Part shown: one piece after another, positions 8,758-16,827 of the stretch | Numbering within the stretch: position 1 is the stretch's first letter | Layout of the letters: every line of letters begins with the position of its first letter | Origin: Dyella amyloliquefaciens | GTDB lineage: Bacteria > Pseudomonadota > Gammaproteobacteria > Xanthomonadales > Rhodanobacteraceae | DNA: 64,000 bases | NCBI RefSeq assembly: GCF_004296575.1 | Contig: NZ_SAYT01000002.1 | Span: 549,313 to 613,312, forward strand | Reading direction: 5' to 3' | Program-made: the position numbers and the translations under genes | The notes under the pieces: model-generated | Told to the model about the DNA's origin: nothing | Seen by the model: the letters and a program-made list of their open reading frames with translations, nothing else | Database searches by the model: none

Positions 8758-10158
8758 TCAACCCTGCGCCTTCGCAATCGCGTCATCAATCCGCTTGAGC
8801 GCCACCTCGCGCCCCGCCAGATAAATCGTGTGATCGATTGACGGCGACACCTGCGTACCCGTCATCGCCACGCGCAGCGGCTGGGCGATCTTGCCCATAC
8901 CGAGCTCCAGCTTCGCCGCCACCTGCTCGATCACGCCATGGATCGACTCGGGCTTCCACTCCACGTCCGCCAGCAGCCCCTTGGCCGCTTCCAGCACGGC
9001 GACGGCGCTGTCGTTCTTCAGATGCTTGGCGACAGCCTTGTCGTCCCACTCGACGATCGGGCCGTACCAGATCTTCGCGCGCTCGGCCATTTCCTTCAGC
9101 GTCTGCACGCGGTCGCGCAGTGCGACGATCACGTCAGCGGGCTTTGGCCACGTGCTGAAATCGATGCCGGCCTGCGTAAGGTGCCACTCGAACTCCGGCA
9201 CGATTGCGCTCGGCTCTTCGGTCTTCAGGTAATGCTGGTTGAGCCACGACAACTTGGTCACGTCGAAGCGCGAGGCAGCCTTGTTGACGTCGCCGATGTC
9301 AAACAGGCGAACCATCTCCTCCTCGGAGAAGATTTCCTGGTCGCCATGCGACCAGCCCAGGCGCACCAGGTAGTTGAGCAGCGCGTGTGGCAGGAAGCCG
9401 TCATCGCGGTACTGCATGACGCTCACGGCGCCGTGGCGCTTGCTCAGCTTCTGGCCATCGGGGCCGAGGATCATCGGCAGGTGGGCGAATTCCGGCACCG
9501 GCGCGCCCAGCGCCTTGTAGATGTTGATCTGGCGCGGCGTGTTGTTCACATGGTCGTCGCCACGGATCACCTCGGTGATGCCCATGTCGATATCGTCCAC
9601 CACCACGGCGAAGTTGTAGGTGGGCCAGCCATCGGAACGGAAGATCACCAGGTCGTCGAGCTCGGTGTTGCTCCACTCCACGCGACCCTTCACCTTGTCG
9701 TCGAACACCACCGAGCCTTCCAGCGGGTTCTTGAAGCGGATCACGCGGTTCGGATCGTCGCGGTACGGCTCGTTGCGATCGCGGTAGTAGCCGTTGTAGC
9801 GGGGCTTCTCGCCCTTGGCCATGGCCTCGTTGCGCATTGCCTCGATCTCGTCCTTGGACTCGTAGGCGTAGTAGGCCTTGCCGGCCTTCAGCAACTCGTC
9901 GGCCACCTGCTTGTAACGCTCGAGGCGGGCGGTCTGGTAGATCGGACCTTCATCGTGGTGAAGACCCAGCCAGTTCATGCCATCCAGGATCGCCTGCACG
10001 GCTGCCTCGGTGGAGCGCTCGCGGTCGGTGTCCTCGATGCGCAGCACGAACTGGCCGCCGCGGCGACGCGCTTCCAGCCAGCAGTACAGCGCCGTGCGGG
10101 CGCCGCCGATGTGCAGGAAACCGGTGGGACTGGGGGCGAAGCGGGTGCGTACGGTCAT
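8758..10158 (-). CDS. gltX: Glutamate--tRNA ligase
   Basis: A 466-residue cytoplasmic class I aminoacyl-tRNA synthetase that charges tRNA-Glu with glutamate. The N-terminus [18 protein letters not shown] holds the HIGH-type motif at residues 16-19. The KMSKS-equivalent is KLSKRHG near residue 240. The C-terminal anticodon-binding helical domain is present, and total length is normal for a bacterial GluRS. The ATG start is followed immediately by the conserved core, so the start is secure. It stands alone, convergent with the RND operon and convergent-free on its 5' side, where 194 non-coding bases separate it from the DUF4399 gene on the same strand. Confidence 0.98.
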   Translation of the reverse strand: MTVRTRFAPSPTGFLHIGGARTALYCWLEARRRGGQFVLRIEDTDRERSTEAAVQAILDGMNWLGLHHDEGPIYQTARLERYKQVADELLKAGKAYYAYESKDEIEAMRNEAMAKGEKPRYNGYYRDRNEPYRDDPNRVIRFKNPLEGSVVFDDKVKGRVEWSNTELDDLVIFRSDGWPTYNFAVVVDDIDMGITEVIRGDDHVNNTPRQINIYKALGAPVPEFAHLPMILGPDGQKLSKRHGAVSVMQYRDDGFLPHALLNYLVRLGWSHGDQEIFSEEEMVRLFDIGDVNKAASRFDVTKLSWLNQHYLKTEEPSAIVPEFEWHLTQAGIDFSTWPKPADVIVALRDRVQTLKEMAERAKIWYGPIVEWDDKAVAKHLKNDSAVAVLEAAKGLLADVEWKPESIHGVIEQVAAKLELGMGKIAQPLRVAMTGTQVSPSIDHTIYLAGREVALKRIDDAIAKAQG

Positions 10159-10324
10159 GGGATCCAGCGGGGGACGCGAAAGAAGTCGCCCATTTTAGCC
10201 GATACCGGCTCGGGAGCCGACCGCCCGCCCAAAACGATTGCCCCATGTATGCCCTAGCGCCGCTGATACCCGATATCCGGGCGCGGAAGGCCAGTGGCCA
10301 TGCCCCTGGGCACCAGAGCGGCTT

Positions 10325-10344
10325 GCCGGCCTTTGCAGGCCGGC
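10325..10344 (-). terminator. Possible terminator hairpin after DUF4399 gene
   Basis: GCCGGCCT-TTGC-AGGCCGGC forms a perfect 8-bp stem just past the stop codon of the DUF4399 gene. No T-run follows on the minus strand, so intrinsic termination is uncertain. Confidence 0.35.
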
Positions 10345-10352
10345 GGCCAGGG

Positions 10353-10787
10353 TCACTTCACCGTGATGGTGACCGGCTTGGAAACAATCGGCGGGTCGAA
10401 CGGCACATGGTTCTCGTCGCCCAGCTCCAGTTGCAGGACATGCTTGCCCGGCGCGAGCTTGACGGTGGTTTCGGTCTGGCCGTTGCCGAAATGCAGGTGG
10501 TGCTCATCCTTCGGAATCGGCTGGCCGGCAGCCGGCATGTCCGTCACGTCCACCAGCAGGTGGTGATGGCCGGTACCTTCCTTCTTCACGCCCGCCGGCG
10601 CCACGCCCATGCCCTTGAGGCCGAACTGGACCGTGACTTCGGAACCGACGATGGCGCCATCCTTGGGCGAGATGATGTAGACCTCCGCACCCGCCGGAGC
10701 CTTCGTGACCGGGACGCCCGGTGCATCGGCGGCGAAAGCGCCACCGGCAGCAACGGTGAGCGCGAGTGCTAGCAACATGCGTTTCAT
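10353..10787 (-). CDS. Periplasmic DUF4399 protein
   Basis: A 144-residue exported protein with a signal peptide (residues 1-20, cleavage near AFA-ADA). The mature part matches the DUF4399 pattern: VYIISPKDGAIVGSEVTVQFGLKGMGVAPAG in form, then a HHHLLVD segment, then PFDPPIVSKPVTITVK at the C-terminus. The histidine-rich HHH and HHLHFG stretches could bind a metal, but this is a guess; the family function is unknown. A good ribosome-binding site (GGAGAC) lies 8 bases before the ATG at 10787. It is a single-gene unit, divergent from the glycosyltransferase gene. Confidence 0.85.
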   Translation of the reverse strand: MKRMLLALALTVAAGGAFAADAPGVPVTKAPAGAEVYIISPKDGAIVGSEVTVQFGLKGMGVAPAGVKKEGTGHHHLLVDVTDMPAAGQPIPKDEHHLHFGNGQTETTVKLAPGKHVLQLELGDENHVPFDPPIVSKPVTITVK

Positions 10788-10955
10788 CGAAGTGTCTCCG
10801 CGGTGACAAGTCCCCGCAGTGTAACCACGAAATGTCATGAGGGTGTCGACTGCATCCGATCGCATGACCATCGTCACGTGGGCGTCATGCGCGCGCCACG
10901 CGCCCGCAACGCCCACAGAGGAACCTGCACCGGGCCAGCCAACGGTAATCTCCAA

Positions 10956-12116
10956 GTGCGCATCGGCATTGTCAGCGAGACCTATCCACCCGAAATCAAC
11001 GGCGTGGCACTGACCGTGCACAGCCTCACCGCGGGACTCGCGGCGCAAGGGCACACGGTCGATCTGATCCGTCCCCGTCAACAGCAGCCTTTCCAGGACG
11101 AGCCAGGCATCGTCGCACTCGATGTCCCCGGTGCATCGCTGCCGCGTTACCCCGGCCTGCGTTTCGGCTGGCCCGCAGGCAGCCAGCTGCGCGAGCGATG
11201 GACGCGACTGCGCCCCGATGCCATCTATGTCGCGACCGAGGGACCGCTGGGTTGGTCGGCGATTCGCACGGCCAAGCGCCTGGGCATCCCGGCAGCCACT
11301 GGCTTCCATACCCGCTTCGATACCTATGCCGATCACTACGGCGTGGGCTTTCTCACTCCCATCGTCCGTGGCTACCTGCGGCGCTTTCACCGGCGTGCTG
11401 CCGCCACGCTGGTGCCCACCGATGCACTGGCCGCCGAACTGACAGCGCTGGGCGTCGACACCGCGCGCCTGCTGCGTCGCGCGGTCGACACGCAACTGTT
11501 CCATCCGCGCCACCGCAGCGCGGAACTGCGTGAAACCTGGGGCGTGGACGGCAACACGCCGGTGGTGCTGTACGTCGGACGCATCGCACCGGAGAAGAAT
11601 CTCGATCTGGCCGTGCGCACGTTCCGTGCGATCCAGCAGCAGGTGCCCAAGGCGCGCTACGTGTGGGTGGGCGATGGCCCGGCCCGCGCGGCGCTGCAGG
11701 CCGCCAATCCGGATTTCATCTTCGTCGGCATGCAGCGCGGCGACGCGCTCGCCCGCCATTACGCCAGCGCCGACCTGTTTCCCTTTCCCAGCCTCAGCGA
11801 AACCTTCGGCAACGTGATTCTCGAAGCGCTGGCCGCCGGCCTGCCGGTGGTTGCGTACGAGGAAGGTGCCGCACGCGAGCACCTGATGCACGGCCACAAC
11901 GGCTATCGCATCGACGCAGGCGACGAGAAGACCTTCATGGAATCGACGGTGACGCTCGCCGGCAACGCCAGCCTGATCCGCCACATGGGTCGCGCGGCGC
12001 ACGCAAGCATCGCCAATCTTTCGCCGGAGGCAGTGATCCGCGAGTTCGAAAACCTGTTGCGTGAACTGGCCCAGGAGAACGTGCATGAACACCCTGCCAC
12101 CGCTGCACACGCCTGA
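10956..12116 (+). CDS. GT4-family glycosyltransferase (GDP-mannose-dependent mannosyltransferase-like)
   Basis: A 386-residue cytoplasmic GT-B glycosyltransferase. The N-terminus RIGIVSETYPPEINGVAL is typical of the PimB/MgtA/SqdX branch of family GT4. The C-terminal nucleotide-sugar domain has SETFGNVILEALAAGLPVV, which contains the E-x7-E motif. I chose the GTG at 10956 because the conserved fold begins immediately there; the frame stays open upstream but encodes unrelated sequence. The donor sugar and acceptor (lipid or polysaccharide) cannot be read from sequence. A PAP2 phosphatase follows 24 bases downstream, suggesting a shared lipid or envelope glycan pathway. Confidence 0.85.
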   Translation: MRIGIVSETYPPEINGVALTVHSLTAGLAAQGHTVDLIRPRQQQPFQDEPGIVALDVPGASLPRYPGLRFGWPAGSQLRERWTRLRPDAIYVATEGPLGWSAIRTAKRLGIPAATGFHTRFDTYADHYGVGFLTPIVRGYLRRFHRRAAATLVPTDALAAELTALGVDTARLLRRAVDTQLFHPRHRSAELRETWGVDGNTPVVLYVGRIAPEKNLDLAVRTFRAIQQQVPKARYVWVGDGPARAALQAANPDFIFVGMQRGDALARHYASADLFPFPSLSETFGNVILEALAAGLPVVAYEEGAAREHLMHGHNGYRIDAGDEKTFMESTVTLAGNASLIRHMGRAAHASIANLSPEAVIREFENLLRELAQENVHEHPATAAHA

Positions 12117-12140
12117 CCGGGCGTGGATCACGGAGAAGCC

Positions 12141-12686
12141 ATGAGCACACTCCCGGGCCCTCGTCTCGCCATCGACCGCCGCATGTGCGTGGCCGCCAAC
12201 CGTTGGGGCACGCGTCGCGCGGTCGGCGTCTTCTTCGGCATCATCAGCCGGCTCGGTGATGGCGTGTTCTGGTATTCGCTGATGGCGGTGCTTGCCCTGG
12301 TCGACGGACGCCGCGGCCTGCTCGCCGCCGCGCAGATGGCCGTGACTGGACTCACCGCGTTGTTCCTGTACCGCCTGCTCAAGCGCTGGACGCGCCGCCC
12401 GCGTCCGTTCCGCGCCTGCCCCGGCGTAATCGCTCACGTGCCGCCGCTCGACGAATTCAGTTTCCCATCGGGCCACACGCTGCAGGCGGTGAGTTTTACC
12501 GTCGTCGCGCTGGCCTGGTACCCGCTGCTTGCACCGCTGCTGCTCACCTTCACTACGCTGGTGGGTGCATCGCGCGTGATCCTGGGCCTGCACTATCCGA
12601 GCGACGTGATCGCCGCGACCGCCATCGGCGGCGCGCTGGGTGCGTTGTCGTTGTGGTTGCTGCCGCTGCGGGCGTTGGTGGGGTGA
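12141..12686 (+). CDS. PAP2-superfamily phosphatase (membrane)
   Basis: A 181-residue inner-membrane phosphatase with four or five hydrophobic segments. It carries the three PAP2 motifs: K81-x6-RP (KRWTRRPRP), FPSGH, and SRVILGLHYPSD with the catalytic His and Asp. It hydrolyses a lipid phosphate or pyrophosphate; candidates are undecaprenyl pyrophosphate, phosphatidylglycerol phosphate or a lipid A phosphate, and I cannot choose between them. The ATG at 12141 has GGAG about 8 bases upstream. It is the second gene of a pair with the GT4 glycosyltransferase. Confidence 0.88.
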   Translation: MSTLPGPRLAIDRRMCVAANRWGTRRAVGVFFGIISRLGDGVFWYSLMAVLALVDGRRGLLAAAQMAVTGLTALFLYRLLKRWTRRPRPFRACPGVIAHVPPLDEFSFPSGHTLQAVSFTVVALAWYPLLAPLLLTFTTLVGASRVILGLHYPSDVIAATAIGGALGALSLWLLPLRALVG

Positions 12687-12697
12687 GGCAGGCGTGC

Positions 12698-12763
12698 ATC
12701 GCGCACTGGGTGCGCTCCTACAAGGACACGGTGCCTTGGTAGGAGCGCACCCAGTGCGCGATC
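12698..12763. repeat. REP-like inverted pair
   Basis: Two units of the family (minus-strand copy at 12698-12721, plus-strand copy at 12738-12763, core GTAGGAGCGCACCCAGTGCG) face outwards across 16 bases, forming a long imperfect hairpin 12 bases after the PAP2 stop codon. Confidence 0.88.
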
Positions 12764-12777
12764 CAACCTCGCCGCAC

Positions 12778-12884
12778 CCTGCACAATTCGCCGCCATCGC
12801 GTCGCTCGCGCTTTACACTCAAATAGATAGCGTACCTATCCACAAGCTTTTCCCACATACATCCACATTGTCTGTGGAAAACGC
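12778..12884 (+). repeat. 107-bp structured repeat, unit A
   Basis: Contains GATAG-N5-CTATC. Box 1 (CTATCCACA) is at 12836, box 2 (ACATCCACA) at 12859, and box 3 (TGTGGAAAA, which is TTTTCCACA on the other strand) at 12873. Boxes start 23 and 14 bases apart. TCCACA-N5-TGTGGA makes a second stem. Confidence 0.9.
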
Positions 12885-12936
12885 GCCGGCCTTCGCGTGC
12901 CTGCCCGTCCGCGGATGCCCTGTTGAGTCGCACCAG

Positions 12937-13044
12937 CCGCTGGGCAAATCAGCATCACTGCGTCGCGACCTGTTTGGCTTCAATGAGATAGATCATCTAT
13001 CCACAGGTTGCCGGAAGGCGTATCCACATCGACTGTGGAAAACC
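12937..13044 (+). repeat. 107-bp structured repeat, unit B
   Basis: GATAG-ATCAT-CTATC, then boxes at 12997 (CTATCCACA), 13020 (GTATCCACA) and 13034 (TGTGGAAAA). The 23- and 14-base spacing is unchanged from unit A, although the 14 bases between boxes 1 and 2 differ completely. Confidence 0.9.
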
Positions 13045-13055
13045 ATGGCGTAGCG

Positions 13056-13082
13056 CAGTCGCGCACAGGGGGCGCTCCCACA
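13056..13082 (-). repeat. REP-like unit (minus orientation)
   Basis: Variant unit GTCGCGCACAGGGGGCGCTC, 12 bases after unit B. It pairs in inverted orientation with 13267-13291, enclosing repeat unit C. Confidence 0.75.
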
Positions 13083-13098
13083 AGAGCACGCGAAACGG

Positions 13099-13207
13099 TT
13101 GTGTGCTCAATCAGGCATCAGCATGTCGCGATGCGTTTATCGTCAACGAGATAGCGCAGCTATCCACAGGCTTCCTGTGTGCGTATCCACATTGGCTGTG
13201 GAAAACC
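13099..13207 (+). repeat. 107-bp structured repeat, unit C
   Basis: GATAG-CGCAG-CTATC, boxes at 13160 (CTATCCACA), 13183 (GTATCCACA) and 13197 (TGTGGAAAA), same spacing. It lies between two opposed REP units. Confidence 0.9.
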
Positions 13208-13266
13208 GCAGAGGCCTTGCAACCACATCGAGCCATGCCCCTTAAAACGAACACGGAGATCGTGAT

Positions 13267-13291
13267 GTGGGAGCGCACCCTGTGCGCGACA
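13267..13291 (+). repeat. REP-like unit (plus orientation)
   Basis: GTGGGAGCGCACCCTGTGCG, the partner in inverted orientation of the unit at 13056-13082. Confidence 0.82.
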
Positions 13292-13305
13292 CGGGCCGCC
13301 TCAAG

Positions 13306-13413
13306 CCTGCGCAATCAGACATCAGCGTGTCACGTCATCTTTACCATCAAATAGATAGCCCACCTATCCACAGCCTTCTTCCATGCGTATCCACATTGGC
13401 TGTGGAAAACCGT
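13306..13413 (+). repeat. 107-bp structured repeat, unit D
   Basis: GATAG-CCCAC-CTATC, boxes at 13364, 13387 and 13401, same spacing. The second stem TCCACA-TTGGC-TGTGGA is identical to that of unit C. Confidence 0.9.
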
Positions 13414-13497
13414 GGCGCACGCAGGCTGCGCTCCGCATTCGAATCGATTGCTGGTCACGTGGAACCGCTTCTGGCGCTCGACGTTGCTTGCCTCGCT

Positions 13498-13604
13498 CCT
13501 GCGCAAACATGCGCCACTGCGTCGTCAGGTCTTTATCTTCAGACAGATAGCGCACCTATCCACAGGCTGTTCCCGGACACATCCACACGAGCTGTGGAAA
13601 ACGT
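13498..13604 (+). repeat. 107-bp structured repeat, unit E
   Basis: GATAG-CGCAC-CTATC, boxes at 13556, 13579 (ACATCCACA) and 13593, same spacing. The unit ends 3 bases before the accD terminator. Confidence 0.9.
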
Positions 13605-13607
13605 CGC

Positions 13608-13635
13608 AAAAAAAACAGCGCCACAAGGGCGCTGT
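13608..13635 (-). terminator. Rho-independent terminator of accD
   Basis: On the minus strand an 8-bp stem, ACAGCGCC-CTTGT-GGCGCTGT, is followed by eight T residues, 25 bases after the accD stop codon. Confidence 0.9.
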
Positions 13636-13660
13636 TCTTTTGCAACATGAGAATACGTGA

Positions 13661-14533
13661 TCACGCCACGCGCGGTGCCTTCTGCATGATGCCCAGCAGG
13701 TCGGCCAGCTTGTCGCGCATTTCGCGGCGATCGACAATCATGTCGATTGCGCCGTGCTCGACCAGGAACTCCGAACGCTGGAAGCCTTCCGGCAAGGTCT
13801 CGCGCACGGTCTGCTCGATCACGCGCGGACCGGCGAAACCGATCAGCGCCTTCGGCTCGGCCACGTTGATGTCACCCAGCATGCCCAGGCTTGCCGACAC
13901 GCCGCCGGTGGTCGGATGCGTGAGCACGCTGATGTACGGCACGCCGGCGTCGCGCATGCGCGCGAGCGCCGCGGAGGTCTTCGCCATCTGCATCAGCGAG
14001 AACAGCGATTCCTGCATGCGCGCACCGCCCGTGGCGGAGAAGCACACCAGGGCGCTGCGATCGGCCAGCGCACGCTCGGCAGCGCGGGTGAACTTCTCAC
14101 CCACTACCGAACCCATCGAACCGCCCATGTAGGAGAACTCGAACGCCACCGCCATCAGCGGGCGACCCTTGAGGCGGCCGCTCATCGCCAGCAGCGCGTC
14201 CTTCTCGCCGGTGGATTTCTGCGCCGCGATGATGCGGTCGCGATACTTCTTGGAATCACGGAACTTGAGCGGGTCGCTCGGCTCCATGCTGGCCCACAGC
14301 TCCTGCACCGAACCCGCGTCGAGGAGCGAGTCCAGGCGCGCACGTGCGTCGATGGTGTGGTGATGGGCGCACTTGGGGCACACCATCAGGTTGCGCTCCA
14401 GCTCCGGCCGGTAAAGCACCGTGCCGCAGCCGCCGCACTTCTCCCACACGCCTTCCGGCACCTTGCCCTTGCCGCCGGTTCCGGTGGCTTCCGTGCGGGC
14501 GCGCGGAGTCATGATTTTCTGGAGCCAATTCAT
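13661..14533 (-). CDS. accD: Acetyl-CoA carboxylase carboxyltransferase subunit beta
   Basis: A 290-residue cytoplasmic subunit that, with AccA, transfers the carboxyl group from carboxybiotin to acetyl-CoA to make malonyl-CoA for fatty-acid synthesis. An N-terminal four-cysteine zinc ribbon (CGGCGTVLY then VCPKC) lies near residues 34-57. The crotonase-like carboxyltransferase core includes [13 protein letters not shown] and [10 protein letters not shown]. Length is normal. The start ATG at 14533 is well placed before the [10 protein letters not shown] sequence typical of AccD. It follows trpA on the same strand, 186 bases downstream, with a large inverted repeat in the gap. Confidence 0.98.
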   Translation of the reverse strand: MNWLQKIMTPRARTEATGTGGKGKVPEGVWEKCGGCGTVLYRPELERNLMVCPKCAHHHTIDARARLDSLLDAGSVQELWASMEPSDPLKFRDSKKYRDRIIAAQKSTGEKDALLAMSGRLKGRPLMAVAFEFSYMGGSMGSVVGEKFTRAAERALADRSALVCFSATGGARMQESLFSLMQMAKTSAALARMRDAGVPYISVLTHPTTGGVSASLGMLGDINVAEPKALIGFAGPRVIEQTVRETLPEGFQRSEFLVEHGAIDMIVDRREMRDKLADLLGIMQKAPRVA

Positions 14534-14558
14534 ATCAACTCAACCTCGAAACTCGTCA

Positions 14559-14712
14559 CCCTCTCCCCCTCGGGGAGAGGGCTGGGGTGAGGGGCCAATC
14601 TTGCCTCGGTCCGGCTTTGACACTCCTCTTTCCCGGAGTCCAAAGCCTGCACATTCAATGTCGCCCGCAAGCCCCGCCCCTCACCCCAACCCTCTCCCCG
14701 AGGGGGAGAGGG
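14559..14712. repeat. Long inverted repeat between trpA and accD
   Basis: Left arm 14559-14594 (CCCTCTCCCC...GGGGTGAGGGG) and right arm 14677-14712 are near-perfect reverse complements, about 36 bases each, separated by 82 bases. Each arm also has its own CCCTCTCCCC/GGGGAGAGGG stem. A further copy of the arm is at 42474-42509. The transcript from trpA into accD would carry a stable hairpin, which could separate the expression of the two genes. Confidence 0.85.
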
Positions 14713-14719
14713 AGCAAGC

Positions 14720-15517
14720 TCAGGCATCGAGTGCCTTGCGTATCGGCGCCAGGAAGTCCTTGGCTCGCGCGACGACGTCATCGACGTCCTCCGCACCCGC
14801 CAGGCGCTCCACCAGCGCACTGCCGATCACCACCGCATCCGCGAAACCGGCGATGGCCTTGGCCGACTGCGCATCGCGCACGCCGAAACCTACAGCCACC
14901 GGTGCCTTGGACTTCGCACGGATATCGGCCACGCGAGCAGCAATGTCATTGGTGCTCAATCGTGCCGCACCCGTGATGCCGGCGAACGAGACATAGTACA
15001 GGAAACCCTGGGCCGACCCGCACAGCTGCACCATACGCGAGGGTGCGGTGGTGGGAGCCGCCAGCAGGATCTGCTGCAGGCCCGCGTGGCGCAGCGGCTG
15101 CAGTACGGAGGACTCCTCCAGCGGACAATCGACCACCAGCACGCCATCCACGCCGGCCTGCACGGCCTCCTGCGCAAAGCGCACGTAGCCGTGGATCTCG
15201 ATGGGGTTGAGGTAGCCCATCAGCACGATCGGCGTGTCCGCGTCACGCTGGCGGAACTGCGAAACCCAGCCCAGCACGTCTCCAAGACCTACGCCCTTCG
15301 CGATTGCCCGCTCGCTGGCGTGCTGGATCACCGGGCCATCCGCCATCGGATCGGAGAACGGCACACCCAGTTCGATCACGTCGGCCCCGGCATCGACCAG
15401 TGCGTGCATCAGCGCAACGGCATGCTCAGGCGACGGATCACCCGCGGTGACGAACGGAATGAGCCCAGTGCGTCCCGCGGACTTCAACTGCTCGAAACGA
15501 CGATCGATGCGGCTCAT
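14720..15517 (-). CDS. trpA: Tryptophan synthase alpha chain
   Basis: A 265-residue TIM-barrel enzyme that cleaves indole-3-glycerol phosphate to indole and glyceraldehyde 3-phosphate; indole passes to TrpB in the alpha2-beta2 complex. It starts [12 protein letters not shown]. The catalytic glutamate and aspartate lie in [17 protein letters not shown] chose the ATG at 15517, which overlaps the trpB stop codon (ATGA), rather than the longer open frame because the conserved N-terminus begins there. The final step of tryptophan synthesis is therefore translationally coupled to trpB. Confidence 0.97.
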   Translation of the reverse strand: MSRIDRRFEQLKSAGRTGLIPFVTAGDPSPEHAVALMHALVDAGADVIELGVPFSDPMADGPVIQHASERAIAKGVGLGDVLGWVSQFRQRDADTPIVLMGYLNPIEIHGYVRFAQEAVQAGVDGVLVVDCPLEESSVLQPLRHAGLQQILLAAPTTAPSRMVQLCGSAQGFLYYVSFAGITGAARLSTNDIAARVADIRAKSKAPVAVGFGVRDAQSAKAIAGFADAVVIGSALVERLAGAEDVDDVVARAKDFLAPIRKALDA

Positions 15518-16722
15518 ACCTGCACTCCTTCGCGTGCGGCAATCGTGTGCACGTCCTTGTCGCCGCGACCGGAGAGGTTGCACAGCACCAGGCCGTCCTT
15601 CGGGTATTCGCGTGCCAGCTTGATGGCCTGCGCAACGGCATGGCTCGATTCCAGCGCGGCGAGAATGCCTTCGGTACGCGCCAGCAAGTGGAATGCCTCC
15701 AGCGCCTCGTCATCGGTGACGCCCACGTACTCGGCGCGGCCCGCATCCTTCAGGAATGCGTGCTCCGGACCCACGCCCGGGTAGTCGAGACCAGCCGACA
15801 CCGAATGCGTTTCGGTGATCTGGCCGTTGTCATCGCACAGCACATAGGTGCGATTGCCGTGCAGCACGCCAGGACGACCCGCCGCCAGCGAAGCCGCATG
15901 GTGTCCCGTGGCAATGCCCTCGCCTGCTGCTTCGGCACCCACGATGCGCACCTTCTCGTCATTGAGGAACGCATGGAACAGGCCGATCGCATTGGAGCCA
16001 CCGCCCACGCAGGCGGTGATCACGTCCGGCAGGCGGCCGAATTGTTCCTGCACCTGCACGCGCGCCTCGCGGCCGACGATGCTGTTGAAGTCGCGCACCA
16101 TCAGCGGATACGGGTGCGGTCCGGCCACGGTGCCGATGATGTAGAAGGTGTCGGCCACGTTGGTGACCCAGTCGCGCATCGCTTCATTGAGCGCGTCCTT
16201 GAGCGTCTTCGAGCCGGAGGTGACCGGCACGACTTCCGCACCGAGCAGCTTCATGCGGTAGACGTTGATCTTCTGGCGCTCGATATCCACGGCGCCCATG
16301 TACACCACGCACTTCATGCCGAAGCGTGCGGCCACCGTCGCGCTCGCCACGCCGTGCTGGCCCGCGCCGGTCTCCGCGATGATGCGCGGCTTGCCCATGC
16401 GCTTGGCCACCAGCGCCTGGCCGATGGTGTTGTTGATCTTGTGCGCGCCGGTGTGGTTGAGGTCTTCGCGCTTGAGCAGGATGCGCGCACCGCCCACGTG
16501 CTGCGACAGGCGCTCGGCGTAGTACACGGGACTGGGACGGCCCACGTAGTACTTCAGGTCACGATCCAGCTCGGCCAGGAAATCCGGATCCTCGCGCAGG
16601 CGCAGGTAGGCCTCGGTCAGCTCGGCCAGGGGCGCCATCAGGGTTTCGGCGACGTAGCTGCCGCCGTAGGCGCCAAACCGCCCGTGTTCGTCGGGGTAGG
16701 CGTTGAAGTCGATCTTGCTCAT
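15514..16722 (-). CDS. trpB: Tryptophan synthase beta chain
   Basis: A 402-residue PLP enzyme that condenses indole with serine to form tryptophan. The PLP lysine is K95 in [18 protein letters not shown] and the phosphate-binding GGGSNA motif are present. Length and ends match the bacterial TrpB1 type. It is the first gene of trpBA and is divergent from a TrpI-like LysR gene, with 105 bases between the two start codons; this is the arrangement by which TrpI activates trpBA in Pseudomonas. It is not part of a full trp operon. Confidence 0.98.
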   Translation of the reverse strand: MSKIDFNAYPDEHGRFGAYGGSYVAETLMAPLAELTEAYLRLREDPDFLAELDRDLKYYVGRPSPVYYAERLSQHVGGARILLKREDLNHTGAHKINNTIGQALVAKRMGKPRIIAETGAGQHGVASATVAARFGMKCVVYMGAVDIERQKINVYRMKLLGAEVVPVTSGSKTLKDALNEAMRDWVTNVADTFYIIGTVAGPHPYPLMVRDFNSIVGREARVQVQEQFGRLPDVITACVGGGSNAIGLFHAFLNDEKVRIVGAEAAGEGIATGHHAASLAAGRPGVLHGNRTYVLCDDNGQITETHSVSAGLDYPGVGPEHAFLKDAGRAEYVGVTDDEALEAFHLLARTEGILAALESSHAVAQAIKLAREYPKDGLVLCNLSGRGDKDVHTIAAREGVQV

Positions 16723-16804
16723 GGGGATCGCTCGGAAGGAAGAAATGCTTCCGCCACCCTACCCCAGAGACCGCCTCCCCAAAAGCGATATGATGGCCAC
16801 CACC

Positions 16805-16821
16805 TGTCAGATAAACTCACA
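16805..16821. promoter_or_regulatory. Candidate TrpI (LysR-type) binding site
   Basis: In the trpB-trpI gap, TGTCAG-N5-CTCACA forms an imperfect palindrome with the T-N11-A core of LysR-type sites. It lies 7 bases before the trpI-like start codon and 83 bases upstream of trpB. In Pseudomonas, TrpI binds the equivalent gap to activate trpBA in response to indoleglycerol phosphate. The site is inferred from pattern and position only. Confidence 0.5.
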
Positions 16822-16827
16822 CGTGCC

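Larger units (their letters stand above)
12687..13660. other. Gene-free repeat cluster between the PAP2 gene and accD
   Basis: A 974-base interval with no credible gene. It holds one tight REP pair, five units of a 107-bp structured repeat (A-E), two more REP units enclosing unit C, and the accD terminator at its right end. Short open frames in this stretch run through the repeats and have no ribosome-binding sites or protein-like composition. Confidence 0.85.

Noticed and set aside
7956-8798. Open frames of 70-170 codons in the mosaic repeat as genes
   Set aside because: They cross hairpin arms and occur on both strands at once; no start signals.
12778-13604. Repeat cluster as a CRISPR array
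   Set aside because: Units are about 107 bp with internal variation, spacing is irregular (159-207 bases start to start), and no cas gene is near.
12778-13604. Repeat cluster with DnaA-like boxes as the chromosome origin oriC
   Set aside because: No dnaA, dnaN, recF, gyrB, rpmH or parAB neighbours and no AT-rich unwinding region; the same unit also occurs alone at 17728. Titration or another role fits better.
12640-13650. Short open frames in the repeat cluster as genes
   Set aside because: They run through repeat units, lack ribosome-binding sites and have no protein-like composition.
15547-16827. N-terminal extension of the TrpI-like protein
   Set aside because: This part of the frame is antisense to trpB; a normal LysR protein starts at 16828.
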